From NCBI RefSeq assembly GCF_002245535.1, contig NZ_NKCN01000002.1, positions 124,001 to 188,000 of the forward strand: DNA of 64,000 nt. The letters run 5' to 3'. The notes beneath the pieces were generated by a model. The model ran no database searches. It worked only from the letters and a program-made list of their open reading frames with translations, and had not been told where the DNA came from. The translations under genes were made by a program, and so were the position numbers. The stretch comes from Mycobacterium lehmannii. GTDB lineage: Bacteria > Actinomycetota > Actinomycetes > Mycobacteriales > Mycobacteriaceae. Shown here piece after piece: positions 16,641 to 24,870 of this stretch; position 1 is the stretch's first letter; every line of letters begins with the position of its first letter.

Positions 16641-18614
16641 TCAGCGACGCTCGACCGGCTCGTCGACCTTTGCCCCCGCGGCGATCACGGCGCGGTTGCG
16701 TTCGGCGACCGTCCGCAGCGACATCTTGACCAGCCAGCGGTCGTAGGTCATGTACCCGTTGACCTCGTTCTCGACGTCGGTGGTCTGGGTGTAGATGGCG
16801 CCGGACAGGCCACCCTTTCGGACCTCGTCCTCGAGGTCGCGGCTCACCTGGACGTAGCGCTCGGTCAATCGCGCTCGGCTGTCGGTCATTTCGTAGGCCT
16901 GCGGCCTGCCCGGCCAGCGATTGCCGTGGGGGATCAGCCCGAGCCCGCCATACTCACCGTTCACCACCACGCGATGCTCGAGCGGTATCGGACGGTTGCC
17001 GAGCATCGTGCGCTCGTCGCGCGGGGTGGCCGGGTTGTCGTGCAGGACCGGGCGGCCGGGGCCGACGTAGGTGTGGTCGTCGTAGACGTCGCCGGCCCTG
17101 CTGTCGGGCCTGGACTTGCAGCAGTTCACCCCGCTGTTGGCGTTCACCATCCGGGTCGGGTCGGCGGCCTTGGCCACACCTGCGATCCGCGCGGTGTCGA
17201 ATTCGCCCCATCCCTCGTTGAACGGGACCCAGCCGACGATCGAAGTGACGCTTCGCAACTGGTCGATCATCTCGACGAGTTCGCGTTCGAAGTTGACCTT
17301 CGCCTGCGGCGACGGCTCCGGTGCGGGGCCGACCGGAATGTCGAGGGACACGTCGAGCGACGGCATGTCCTGCCACACCAGCAGCCCAAGCTTGTCCGTC
17401 CAGTAGTACCAGCGCGCCGGTTCCACTTTCGCGTGCTTGCGCACGAAGTTCATGCCGAGCGCCTTGGTGCGTTCGAGGTCGAACCTCAGTGCGTCGTCGG
17501 TGGGAGCGGTGAAGATGCCGTCGGGCCAGTAGCCCTGGTCCAGCGGACCGTGCAGGAACGTGATCTTGTCGTTCAACGCGATTCGCGGACGGCCCTGCGG
17601 GTCTCTGACCGTGCTGATGGTGCGCAGACCGCCGTAGCTGTTGACCTCGTCGACGACCTTGCCTTCGGGCGTGACCAGCCGCACCTGCAGGTCGTAGAGG
17701 TACGGGTCGTCCGGTGTCCACAGGTGTGGGTCCGGAATTTGTACGCGCACCGGCTTGCCCGGTTCCCCGTAGTTGCGGGCCACCGTCGGACCGTCGGGAG
17801 CCGACACGATCACCTCGGCGCGTTCGTCGGTCGTCCCCGTGGAGCGCGTTGTGACGGTGAAACCCTTCAAATCCGCTGTGACATCGAGCTTCTCAACGTG
17901 GGCGGCGCGCACGGGTTCCATCCACACCGTCTGCCAGATGCCTGACGCGCCGGTGTAGAAGAGACCCTCGGGATCGTTGCGCTGCTTGCCGACGGCGAAC
18001 GGTGCGGCTTCGTTGCGATCCTCGGCGCGCACGACGATCTCCTGGGTGCCCGACCAGCGCAGTGCGTCGGTGATGTCGGCGCTGAACGCGGTGAACCCAC
18101 CCTCGTGGTGGGCGACACGCTTGTTGTTGACCCACACCGTCGCGGTCTGGTCGACCGCGCCGAAGTGCAGCAGTACCCGCTGCCCGCGCCAGGTGCCCGG
18201 CACCTGAAAGTTCTTGCGGTACCACATCTGGTCGTCATGACGCTTGATCCCCGACAGCGCCGACTCCGTGGGGTAGGGGACCAGGATCTTCTCGTCGAAC
18301 TCCTTGGCCGACGGCGGCGTCGTCACCGCGGTGTCCTGCGAGCGCCCGGTGTAGGCCCAGACCCCGTTGAGGTTCAGCCAGCGCGCCCGCGCCATCTGCG
18401 GACGGGGGTATTCCGGCAGGGCGTTGTTGGGTCCGACGAGATGCGTCCACGGCGTCGACAGCGGCGGGCTCTGCCGCTGCCACGCCTCGGCCGCGTTCGC
18501 CGGGGCCGCGCAGATCGCGAAACCCGCCGCCAAGGCCAGCGGTACGGCCGCCATCCGGCTGAGTATCTTGCGCACACGGTGCCGGTTGTTCGACAGCTCG
18601 GTGTTCACGGCCAC
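16641..18614 (-). CDS. Secreted glycoside hydrolase family 2 protein
   Basis: A 657-residue exported glycosidase. It has a Sec-type signal peptide at residues 1-41 (cleavage near ANA-AEA), then a sugar-binding domain (jelly roll), an immunoglobulin-like domain and a TIM barrel. The acid/base glutamate is in VPFNEGWGEF (Asn466-Glu467) and the probable nucleophile in VVNGEYGG (Glu554), as in beta-galactosidases and beta-glucuronidases of family 2. Substrate is unknown. GTG at 18614 has AGGGGGGA nine bases upstream; a second GTG two codons later is possible. It replaces the atsB-lpqC stretch found near here in H37Rv and may be an accessory acquisition. Confidence 0.85.
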   Translation of the reverse strand: MAVNTELSNNRHRVRKILSRMAAVPLALAAGFAICAAPANAAEAWQRQSPPLSTPWTHLVGPNNALPEYPRPQMARARWLNLNGVWAYTGRSQDTAVTTPPSAKEFDEKILVPYPTESALSGIKRHDDQMWYRKNFQVPGTWRGQRVLLHFGAVDQTATVWVNNKRVAHHEGGFTAFSADITDALRWSGTQEIVVRAEDRNEAAPFAVGKQRNDPEGLFYTGASGIWQTVWMEPVRAAHVEKLDVTADLKGFTVTTRSTGTTDERAEVIVSAPDGPTVARNYGEPGKPVRVQIPDPHLWTPDDPYLYDLQVRLVTPEGKVVDEVNSYGGLRTISTVRDPQGRPRIALNDKITFLHGPLDQGYWPDGIFTAPTDDALRFDLERTKALGMNFVRKHAKVEPARWYYWTDKLGLLVWQDMPSLDVSLDIPVGPAPEPSPQAKVNFERELVEMIDQLRSVTSIVGWVPFNEGWGEFDTARIAGVAKAADPTRMVNANSGVNCCKSRPDSRAGDVYDDHTYVGPGRPVLHDNPATPRDERTMLGNRPIPLEHRVVVNGEYGGLGLIPHGNRWPGRPQAYEMTDSRARLTERYVQVSRDLEDEVRKGGLSGAIYTQTTDVENEVNGYMTYDRWLVKMSLRTVAERNRAVIAAGAKVDEPVERR

Positions 18615-19194
18615 GACTACTAGTCCCCCCTGCTGGAAACCATCGACGGAAATGCTGTTCGGGTGCTGCGCACCGGACGCCATAGCAAACCTAGTCAGGA
18701 GCAGGCCGCGAGGAATCAGGTGTTTCCCTATGCTTTGCATCGGCATGGACGAACCACCCGGTTCGTGCAGGCATCGCGCACCGATCGTGGAATCGATCAA
18801 GCTCGCGTGAATGCGTGAGAGTTGGTGTGCCACACCGTAAATGCAAAGTCGAGACGCTCATCTAGCCTAGCATCGATCCGTCGCCGGTGCCACGGGTCGC
18901 GCGGGCTGTGCGCTGCCTTCCGGACCGAGTGTGTCTCGCCGCTGCGCCGAGGCCGCACGCCAAGATGGAGCAAATGGTGAATAGGTGAGCTAGATGTACG
19001 GCTGGTGATCCTGTTCGGAGCCGGATGCGGCCACCATACAGGAAGGAATGGTTCGGGCATCGCAGTAGACATCGAAGACGCTGAGGGGTTCGTTACGGCG
19101 ACTCGCCGATCGCGCATTCGGCCCCCTGACGCGTGCGTCACTGCCACAATCGGGTCGGGCGACGGCGCTTGGCACGTCGCCGGAGGGAGGAGAT
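18615..19194. other. 580-base intergenic region
   Basis: This stretch lies between the divergent glycosidase and the small secreted protein. It has lower coding character than its surroundings. Open frames here are short, lack ribosome binding sites and show no protein family signature. It holds the glycosidase ribosome binding site (AGGGGGGA, 18624-18631) and a GGAGGGAGGAG site before 19195. No repeat, tRNA or terminator hairpin was recognised. Confidence 0.6.
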
Positions 19195-19452
19195 GTGCGC
19201 AAGGTAGTGCTGTGCGCTGCTGCGGCCTTGTTCGCCGGGGGATTGGTGACGGTGAACCCGCCGAGCGCCGAGGCGACGCTCTGCGGTTCGGTCGGCGGCA
19301 GGTTCGTCGACGTGACCGGCTGCGCGGACCCGCTTTCGTATCTCAACGAGTTGCCGCCACCGCCTCCTCCGCCACCACCGCCGCCACCTGCGCCGAACGT
19401 CAGCGTGTGCGCGAATGTGTGGCGACGGATCAGCGTGAGCGGTTGCATCTGA
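19195..19452 (+). CDS. Small secreted cysteine/polyproline protein
   Basis: An 85-residue protein. The signal peptide covers roughly residues 1-27 (KVVLCAAAALFAGG... SAEA), and the mature part is about 58 residues. It contains two related cysteine loops: CGSVGGRFVDVTGC and CANVWRRISVSGC, both fitting C-x2-V-x2-R-(F/I)-x(1-2)-V-(T/S)-G-C. They are separated by an uninterrupted run of 12 prolines. Each loop probably closes with one disulfide. The GTG at 19195 has a GGAGGGAGGAG ribosome binding site; an overlapping ATG in another frame stops after four codons. No function is known; the pattern suggests an internal duplication joined by a rigid spacer. Confidence 0.75.
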   Translation: MRKVVLCAAAALFAGGLVTVNPPSAEATLCGSVGGRFVDVTGCADPLSYLNELPPPPPPPPPPPPAPNVSVCANVWRRISVSGCI

Positions 19453-19481
19453 CCGCTGACCCATCTGCTTGACTGACGGCC

Positions 19482-20252
19482 GTGGACCGCGCTTCGTTCG
19501 ACCGTCTCTTCGATATGACCGACCGCACCGTGATCGTCACGGGCGGCACGAGGGGCATCGGCCTCGCGTTGGCCGAGGGCTTCGTCCTCGCCGGCGCCCG
19601 CGTCGTCGTGGCCAGCCGCAAACCCGAGGCCTGCGAGCGGGCCGCGGAACATCTGCGCCACCTCGGGGGTTCGGCGGTCGGCGTGCCGACCCACCTGGGT
19701 GAGGTCGATGCCCTCGAGGCGCTGGTGCAGCGCACCGTCGACGAGTACGGCGGTGTCGACGTGGTGGTCAACAACGCCGCCAACGCCCTGGCGCAACCAC
19801 TGGGTGCGATGACGCCCGATGCGTTGACGAAATCCTTCGAGGTCAACCTGCGCGGGCCGGTGTTCCTGGTGCAGGCGGCCCTGCCCTACCTGAAGGCCAG
19901 CGCGAAAGCCAGTGTGATCAACATGGTCTCGGTTGGGGCGTTCAACTTCTCGGCGTTGACCTCGATCTACTCTGCCAACAAGGCCGCACTGATGTCGTTC
20001 ACCCGATCGATGGCCGCCGAGTTCGCGCCCTCGGGCATCCGGGTGAACGCGATCGCCCCCGGACCGGTGGACACCGACATGATGCGCAACAACCCGCAGG
20101 AGGTCGTCGACGGGATGGCGCGCAGCACCTTCCTCAAACGACTCGCATCGCCCGACGAGATGGTCGGCACCGCCCTGCTGTTGGCCTCGGATGCCGGCAG
20201 CTACATCACCGGAACGGTCATGATCGTGGACGGCGGCGGAACGCCTCGCTAG
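19482..20252 (+). CDS. Short-chain dehydrogenase/reductase
   Basis: A 256-residue classical SDR. The cofactor motif TGGTRGIG is at residues 20-27, NNAAN at 98-102, and the catalytic Ser150, Tyr163 and Lys167 (YSANK) are present. The Arg/Lys-rich beta-2 end (SRKPE) suggests NADP(H). The substrate cannot be told from sequence; the convergent crotonase suggests an acyl or lipid role. The two genes overlap tail to tail by 35 bases (20218-20252). Confidence 0.88.
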   Translation: MDRASFDRLFDMTDRTVIVTGGTRGIGLALAEGFVLAGARVVVASRKPEACERAAEHLRHLGGSAVGVPTHLGEVDALEALVQRTVDEYGGVDVVVNNAANALAQPLGAMTPDALTKSFEVNLRGPVFLVQAALPYLKASAKASVINMVSVGAFNFSALTSIYSANKAALMSFTRSMAAEFAPSGIRVNAIAPGPVDTDMMRNNPQEVVDGMARSTFLKRLASPDEMVGTALLLASDAGSYITGTVMIVDGGGTPR

Positions 20253-21006
20253 CCTCGCGCATCTCGCCGCTGGTCGAGGCCAGGATCTGGCTGCGGTTCT
20301 CCAAGTGCAGGGCCGCTTCCAGGCTCGACGCCTCCAGGTTCGCCCACAGCACCTGCTTCGTCGACTCGAGGCCGAACTTGCCGTAGCCGCAGAGTATCTC
20401 GGCGATCGCCATGGCGTCGAAAACGATCGCTTCGTCGGTCGACACCCGCGACACCAGGCCGAGCCTCAGCGCTTCGGGGGCGTCGACAGCGCGCGCGGTG
20501 AGGATGAGGTCGAACGCCGGGCCGGCGCCGATGATCCGCGGAAGCGTGTAGCTGACCCCGATGTCGCAGCCACCGAGGCCCAGCTTGATGAACTGTGTGC
20601 AGAAGCGCGCCGACTCCGAGGCGATGCGGATGTCGCAGGCCAGCGCGATGCCCATTCCCCCGCCGTACGCGACCCCGTTCACGGCGGCGATCACCGGTTG
20701 GCGCAGCCGGTGGATGCGTGCGGTCAGGTCGGCGATGCGTTCCTGCCAACGCATGCCCGAACGCGGGAACTCCGTTCCCTGGCCTGTCTTCTCCGGGTTG
20801 GGATCGGTGAGGTCCAGACCCGAGCAGAACCCACGTCCGGCGCCGGTGAGCACGACGACGCGGCACTCGTTGTTGGAGTCGATTTGCGCCAGCGTCGAGT
20901 GGAGGTCCTCGACGAGTTCGTAAGACAGTGCGTTGAGCTTCTCGGGGCGGTTCAGCGTGAGCACGGCGATGTCGGGGCGGGGGTAGGCCAATTCGAGGTG
21001 CGGCAT
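20218..21006 (-). CDS. echA: Enoyl-CoA hydratase/isomerase (crotonase family)
   Basis: A 262-residue crotonase-fold protein. It has the oxyanion-hole segment GAGRGFCSGLDL near residue 60, VAYGGGMGIALACD near 115, and GLGGCDIGVSYTLPRIIG near 145. The last is typical of the mycobacterial EchA subgroup in which an aspartate occupies the first acidic catalytic region. The reaction is probably hydration or isomerisation of an acyl-CoA in fatty acid or sterol breakdown. ATG at 21006 (MPHLELAYP) is preferred to an in-frame start three codons earlier. The FabR-like regulator gene ends 28 bases upstream of this start on the same strand. Confidence 0.85.
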   Translation of the reverse strand: MPHLELAYPRPDIAVLTLNRPEKLNALSYELVEDLHSTLAQIDSNNECRVVVLTGAGRGFCSGLDLTDPNPEKTGQGTEFPRSGMRWQERIADLTARIHRLRQPVIAAVNGVAYGGGMGIALACDIRIASESARFCTQFIKLGLGGCDIGVSYTLPRIIGAGPAFDLILTARAVDAPEALRLGLVSRVSTDEAIVFDAMAIAEILCGYGKFGLESTKQVLWANLEASSLEAALHLENRSQILASTSGEMREASEAFRRRPRS

Positions 21007-21033
21007 CCAGCACACGCTAACCCGCGCCGGATT

Positions 21034-21645
21034 TCACCCGCTGCTGCGCCATCCCCCGACACCCACTGCGATCATCCGCAGCTGCTTGACTGCCACCCGC
21101 TTGATCTCGTTGAGCGCGGCCTGGTCGTGGGCGTCCTCGATGGCCTCGGCGATCACGATCATCGCGTTGACGAACAGGCTGGCCAGGATGTTGAGATCTT
21201 CGCTGCTCCACGTGTTCAGGTTCGGGAAACGGGCCAGGTCGATCGCGAGCTCGGAGGTGATCAGCCGGATCTCGGTGCGGATGGCGTAGCGCAGAACGGT
21301 GACGCCGCTGTTCCGTTCGCGGCCGATGAACCGCCAGTGCTCGCGCCGTTCGTTCACGCCGTCGATGAGGATGTCGACGCTGGACTCGATGACCCGTTTC
21401 GGGTCGAGCTTGCCGGCGCGGGCCCCGCGCAGCATGTCGCGCAGGCTGCGGAACGACTCGTCGATGAGGACGAGCCCGAGGGCTTCCATCGACTCAAAAT
21501 GCCGGTAGAAGGCCGCAGGCACGATACCCGCTTCGCGGGTGACCTCGCGCAGGCTCAGCGCGGAGAAGCTGCGGTCTTCGAGCAACTTGAGGGCGGCCGC
21601 GACGATCGCCTGCCGGGTGGCCTCCTTGCGCTCTTCGCGGGACAT
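21034..21645 (-). CDS. TetR regulator of FabR/DesT type
   Basis: A 203-residue TetR protein. The helix-turn-helix region LSLREVTREAGIVPAAFYRHF and the following ALGLVLIDES closely resemble E. coli FabR and Pseudomonas DesT, which sense unsaturated versus saturated acyl chains and repress desaturation genes. It is divergent from the reductase-desaturase operon that begins at 21790, so it is the likely regulator of that operon and of itself. ATG at 21645 is taken as the start; a GTG at 21720 would add 25 Arg/Ser-rich residues. Candidate operators lie at 21715-21730 and 21782-21797. Confidence 0.85.
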   Translation of the reverse strand: MSREERKEATRQAIVAAALKLLEDRSFSALSLREVTREAGIVPAAFYRHFESMEALGLVLIDESFRSLRDMLRGARAGKLDPKRVIESSVDILIDGVNERREHWRFIGRERNSGVTVLRYAIRTEIRLITSELAIDLARFPNLNTWSSEDLNILASLFVNAMIVIAEAIEDAHDQAALNEIKRVAVKQLRMIAVGVGGWRSSG

Positions 21646-21714
21646 GGTCGTGCGCGGGTGCTCGCGCGATCGTGACCGTCCCGACCGGCTCGACCGTGAG
21701 CCAGGCGTACGACT

Positions 21715-21730
21715 GTTCACTGTGTGAAAC
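21715..21730. promoter_or_regulatory. Candidate operator O1 of the desA3 region
   Basis: GTTCACTGTGTGAAAC contains the inverted repeat TTCAC-TGT-GTGAA (21716-21728). It lies between the TetR gene and the reductase gene. Confidence 0.5.
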
Positions 21731-21781
21731 ATACCACAACCTGGGTGAATGGGTTGACGAGGTGCTGCACATGCGGGGACG

Positions 21782-21797
21782 GTGTACATATGTTCAC
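21782..21797. promoter_or_regulatory. Candidate operator O2 overlapping the reductase start
   Basis: GTGTACATATGTTCAC is a 16-base palindrome with one mismatched pair. Its form, GTGnAC-N4-GTTCAC, resembles the operator type recalled for the related regulator DesT. It overlaps the ATG at 21790. Confidence 0.5.
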
Positions 21798-22857
21798 TCA
21801 AACGTTGACGCGTGGTCTCCGGGACAGGGTGCTCGGGTCGCCGCTGGTCGACCTGCTCACCGGCCCCCATGGCGTGGACCGATACACCGAGCTTGTCGCG
21901 CCCACGTGGACGCGCTCGGATGCTCGCGCGGAAGTGGTCGCGGTGCGGCGGCAGACCCCGCGCAGCGTCACCCTCACGCTGGAGCCGAATCAGGCGTTCA
22001 CCGGTTTTCGCGCCGGACAGCACATCAACCTCACGGTCGAGATCGACGGTCGTCGTCGCACCCGGCCCTACTCTCCGGCCAACGCCGAGGGCGCCCCCTA
22101 TCTCGAGCTCACGGTGGGACGCCATGACGGCGGGCTGGTCTCCGGTTACCTGTGCGAGAACGCCCGCCCCGGCATGGTGGTGGGTCTTGACTCGGTCGGC
22201 GGCAACTTCGTGCTCCCCGACGACGCACCGCGCCGCATCCTGTTCGTGTCGGGCGGCAGCGGCATCACACCGGTGATGTCGATGGCGCGGACGCTGCGAG
22301 CCGGCGGGTACGACGGCGAGGTGGCATTCATCCACTACGCCCGCTCGGCCGAGGACGCGTGCTACCGCGCCGAGCTCGACGCCATGACCGGCGTGCGGGT
22401 GCTGCACGGATACACGCGGTCGACGGCCGGCTCCGACCTGACCGGCCGGTTCGGACCCGCACATCTGGCGGCGGCGATGCCCGACCCCGACGCGGTGTTC
22501 GTCTGCGGCCCGCCCGAACTCGCATCGGCCGTGCGCGAGCACTGCACGAACGTGGTCTCGGAAAGCTTTGTCCCGCCGACGTACACCGCGCCCGCCGAAC
22601 CGTCGGGCGGCACGATCACGTTCGCCGACAGCGGAGTCGCGGTGACCGACGACGGCCGCCCGCTGCTGGAGCAGGCCGAAAACGCAGGCCTGACCCCCGA
22701 AAGCGGATGCCGAATGGGCATCTGCCACAGCTGCACCCGCCGCAAGACGCGCGGCGTGGTGAAGAACCTGGTCACCGGCGCGGTGTCGACCGCGGAGAAC
22801 GAAGACGTGCAGATCTGCGTCTCGGCTCCTGTCGGCGACGTCGACCTCGCGTTGTAG
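21790..22857 (+). CDS. Ferredoxin/flavin reductase partner of the desaturase
   Basis: A 355-residue electron-transfer protein corresponding to H37Rv Rv3230c. It has an FAD-binding domain (RPYSPANAEG), an NAD(P)H-binding domain (FVSGGSGITPVMSM), and a C-terminal plant-type 2Fe-2S domain whose cysteines follow C-x4-C-x2-C (GCRMGICHSC) with the fourth in VQICVSAP. It should pass electrons from NADPH to the desaturase encoded 20 bases downstream. ATG at 21790 is used rather than an upstream in-frame ATG because conservation starts here and GGGGAC lies upstream. It lies under the FabR-like operators. Confidence 0.9.
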   Translation: MFTQTLTRGLRDRVLGSPLVDLLTGPHGVDRYTELVAPTWTRSDARAEVVAVRRQTPRSVTLTLEPNQAFTGFRAGQHINLTVEIDGRRRTRPYSPANAEGAPYLELTVGRHDGGLVSGYLCENARPGMVVGLDSVGGNFVLPDDAPRRILFVSGGSGITPVMSMARTLRAGGYDGEVAFIHYARSAEDACYRAELDAMTGVRVLHGYTRSTAGSDLTGRFGPAHLAAAMPDPDAVFVCGPPELASAVREHCTNVVSESFVPPTYTAPAEPSGGTITFADSGVAVTDDGRPLLEQAENAGLTPESGCRMGICHSCTRRKTRGVVKNLVTGAVSTAENEDVQICVSAPVGDVDLAL

Positions 22858-22877
22858 AAACCGAAAAGGAGTTCGAC

Positions 22878-23984
22878 ATGACTGTCATCACCGATACCAC
22901 TTCGAAACCGCACACCCTCGAAAAGACGGTGGCGGGCAGGAAGATCAGTCTGACCGCCGAGCAGGCCGAGGCCTTCGGCCGCGAACTCGACGCGCTCAAG
23001 GAGCGCGTGATCGCCGACCTCGGCGAGCGCGATGCCACCTACATCCGTCGAATCATCAAGACGCAGCGCGCATTTGAGATCGGCGGGCGGGCCCTGCTGT
23101 TCGGCGGAGTGTTCCCGCCGTTCTGGCTGGCGGGCACCGCGCTGCTGGGACTGTCGAAGATCCTCGACAACATGGAGATCGGCCACAACGTCATGCACGG
23201 TCAATACGACTGGATGGGCGATCCGAACATCTCCAGCCGGGGCTTCGAGTGGGACACCGCCTGCCCGGGCGAGCAGTGGCGCCACTCGCACAACTACATG
23301 CATCACACCTACACCAACATCGTCGGGATGGACCGCGACGTCGGTTACGGCATCCTGCGGATGAGCAAGGACCAGAAGTGGACGCCGTACTTCCTCGGCA
23401 ACCCCGTCTACGCCTTCCTGCTGATGGTGCTGTTTCAGTACGGCGTCGCGCTGCACGAACTCGAAACCGAGCGCATCCGCGCCGGTGAGATCACGATCGC
23501 CGACAAGCGCGAGATCCTCGAGGGCATCTGGCGCAAGACCAAACGCCAGACGCTCAAGGATTATGTCGCGTTCCCGCTGCTGGCCGGGCCGTTCGCCCCG
23601 TGGGTCGTCGCGGGGAACCTGACCGCGAACCTGATGCGCAACGTGTGGGCGTACATGATCATCTTCTGCGGCCACTTCCCCGATGACGTGCAGGAGTTCT
23701 CCGTCGAGGAGACCAAGGCCGAGACGCGCGGTCAGTGGTACTTCCGGCAGGTGCTCGGCTCGGCGAACCTGACGGGTGGAAGGCTGTTCCACATTCTGAG
23801 CGGGAATCTGTCGTTCCAGATCGAGCACCACCTGTTCCCCGACATCCCGGCGCACCGCCTGGCCGAGATCTCCGAAGAGGTCAAGGACATCTGCACCCGC
23901 TACGGGATTCCGTACAACGCGGGGTCGCTGCCGCGGCAGTTCGCGACGGTGGTGCGCAAGATCGTCCGACTGGCGTTGCCGTAA
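22878..23984 (+). CDS. desA3: Membrane acyl-CoA delta-9 desaturase
   Basis: A 368-residue integral membrane di-iron desaturase. Its histidine boxes are HNVMH (103-107), HSHNYMHH (136-143) and QIEHH (His317-318), with hydrophobic segments between them (around 70-95, 180-200 and 235-270). The H37Rv orthologue DesA3 (Rv3229c) makes oleoyl-CoA from stearoyl-CoA with its reductase Rv3230c. The start has AAGGAG seven bases upstream. The product probably feeds back on the adjacent FabR-like repressor. A strong hairpin lies at 24003-24050, after the stop. Confidence 0.93.
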   Translation: MTVITDTTSKPHTLEKTVAGRKISLTAEQAEAFGRELDALKERVIADLGERDATYIRRIIKTQRAFEIGGRALLFGGVFPPFWLAGTALLGLSKILDNMEIGHNVMHGQYDWMGDPNISSRGFEWDTACPGEQWRHSHNYMHHTYTNIVGMDRDVGYGILRMSKDQKWTPYFLGNPVYAFLLMVLFQYGVALHELETERIRAGEITIADKREILEGIWRKTKRQTLKDYVAFPLLAGPFAPWVVAGNLTANLMRNVWAYMIIFCGHFPDDVQEFSVEETKAETRGQWYFRQVLGSANLTGGRLFHILSGNLSFQIEHHLFPDIPAHRLAEISEEVKDICTRYGIPYNAGSLPRQFATVVRKIVRLALP

Positions 23985-24002
23985 CGCCTCCGGCGCGGCG
24001 AG

Positions 24003-24050
24003 ACTGCGGTTTCTGATGGGAATCGGCCGAAACCCGTCATAAACCGCAGT
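24003..24050. terminator. Hairpin between desA3 and nei2
   Basis: An inverted repeat with 18-base arms, ACTGCGGTTTCTGATGGG (24003-24020) and CCCGTCATAAACCGCAGT (24033-24050), pairing at 16 of 18 positions around a 12-base loop. It sits between convergent genes and has no T-tract. The arm shares TGCGGTTT with repeat copy D but lacks the GACACGCCG core. Confidence 0.6.
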
Positions 24051-24061
24051 TTCGGCACGGT

Positions 24062-24835
24062 TCAGGTCTGGCAGACCGGACACCAGTACGAGACGCGATC
24101 GCCCGGCTTGCCGGGACGCACCGAGTCCGACTCGATGGGCGTGCCACACCGTCGGCACGGTCGGCCACGCCGGCCATAGACCCACAGGTCGCGACCGCCG
24201 CGGGTGTCACCGGTCGTGGTCCGGTTGACGCGGGACCTGTTCAGCCACAGCATGTCTCGGGCCCGCTGCACCATCCGCAGCGGGTCCTTGACCTTGCCGA
24301 CCGGGGTGGTGGGCAGGTAGCCGGTGACGAAGCAGAGCTCGTTGGCGTAGACGTTGCCGACGCCCGCCATCACGCGCTGGTCCAGCAGCGCGTCGGCCAG
24401 CGGCCGTTCCGGGTCCTCGACGAGGTTGGCCCTGGCGACGCGCGGTTCCCAGTCGTCGCCGAGCAGGTCGGGGCCGAGGTGGGCGACGGCTTCCATATCG
24501 TGGTCACGCTGCAGGATCTCCAGCACACCGAGGTCGACACCGGCAGCTCGGGAATCGCTGGTGTGCAACAGGATCCGGATCTTGTACTCCGGTACCCGAC
24601 GGATCTGGCCGCCAACCAGCCAGGCGCCCTCCATCTTCAGATGTGAGTGGATGCTGGCGTCCCCGACGCGGATGAACAGGTGCTTACCCCGGTCGATCAC
24701 CTCGTCGACGACGCAGCCCGTCAGGTCGACCGTGGCGAACTTGGGCACCCGAACGTCACAACGGGTGAGCGGCTTGCCGACCAACGCCTCGCGCAGCTTC
24801 GTGGCGGTGCGGTAGACCGTGTCGCCTTCGGGCAT
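24062..24835 (-). CDS. nei2: DNA glycosylase/AP lyase, endonuclease VIII type
   Basis: A 257-residue Fpg/Nei protein starting [11 protein letters not shown], which gives the N-terminal proline nucleophile and Glu after methionine removal. A helix-two-turn-helix is followed by a C-terminal zinc finger ([10 protein letters not shown]... WCPVC). It excises oxidised pyrimidines during base excision repair. It follows lhr after 35 bases on the same strand, as Rv3297 follows Rv3296 in H37Rv. Lhr and Nei are therefore likely expressed together as a DNA repair unit. Confidence 0.9.
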   Translation of the reverse strand: MPEGDTVYRTATKLREALVGKPLTRCDVRVPKFATVDLTGCVVDEVIDRGKHLFIRVGDASIHSHLKMEGAWLVGGQIRRVPEYKIRILLHTSDSRAAGVDLGVLEILQRDHDMEAVAHLGPDLLGDDWEPRVARANLVEDPERPLADALLDQRVMAGVGNVYANELCFVTGYLPTTPVGKVKDPLRMVQRARDMLWLNRSRVNRTTTGDTRGGRDLWVYGRRGRPCRRCGTPIESDSVRPGKPGDRVSYWCPVCQT

Positions 24836-24870
24836 GCCTCAGCGCCTTCTGTTCGTCGCGCAGGCTCTCA

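Noticed and set aside
19350..19392. Proline-codon run as a simple-sequence repeat or frameshift artefact
   Set aside because: The codons for proline vary (CCG, CCA, CCT), the frame is open on both sides, and the flanking cysteine loops match each other, so the protein reading is sound.
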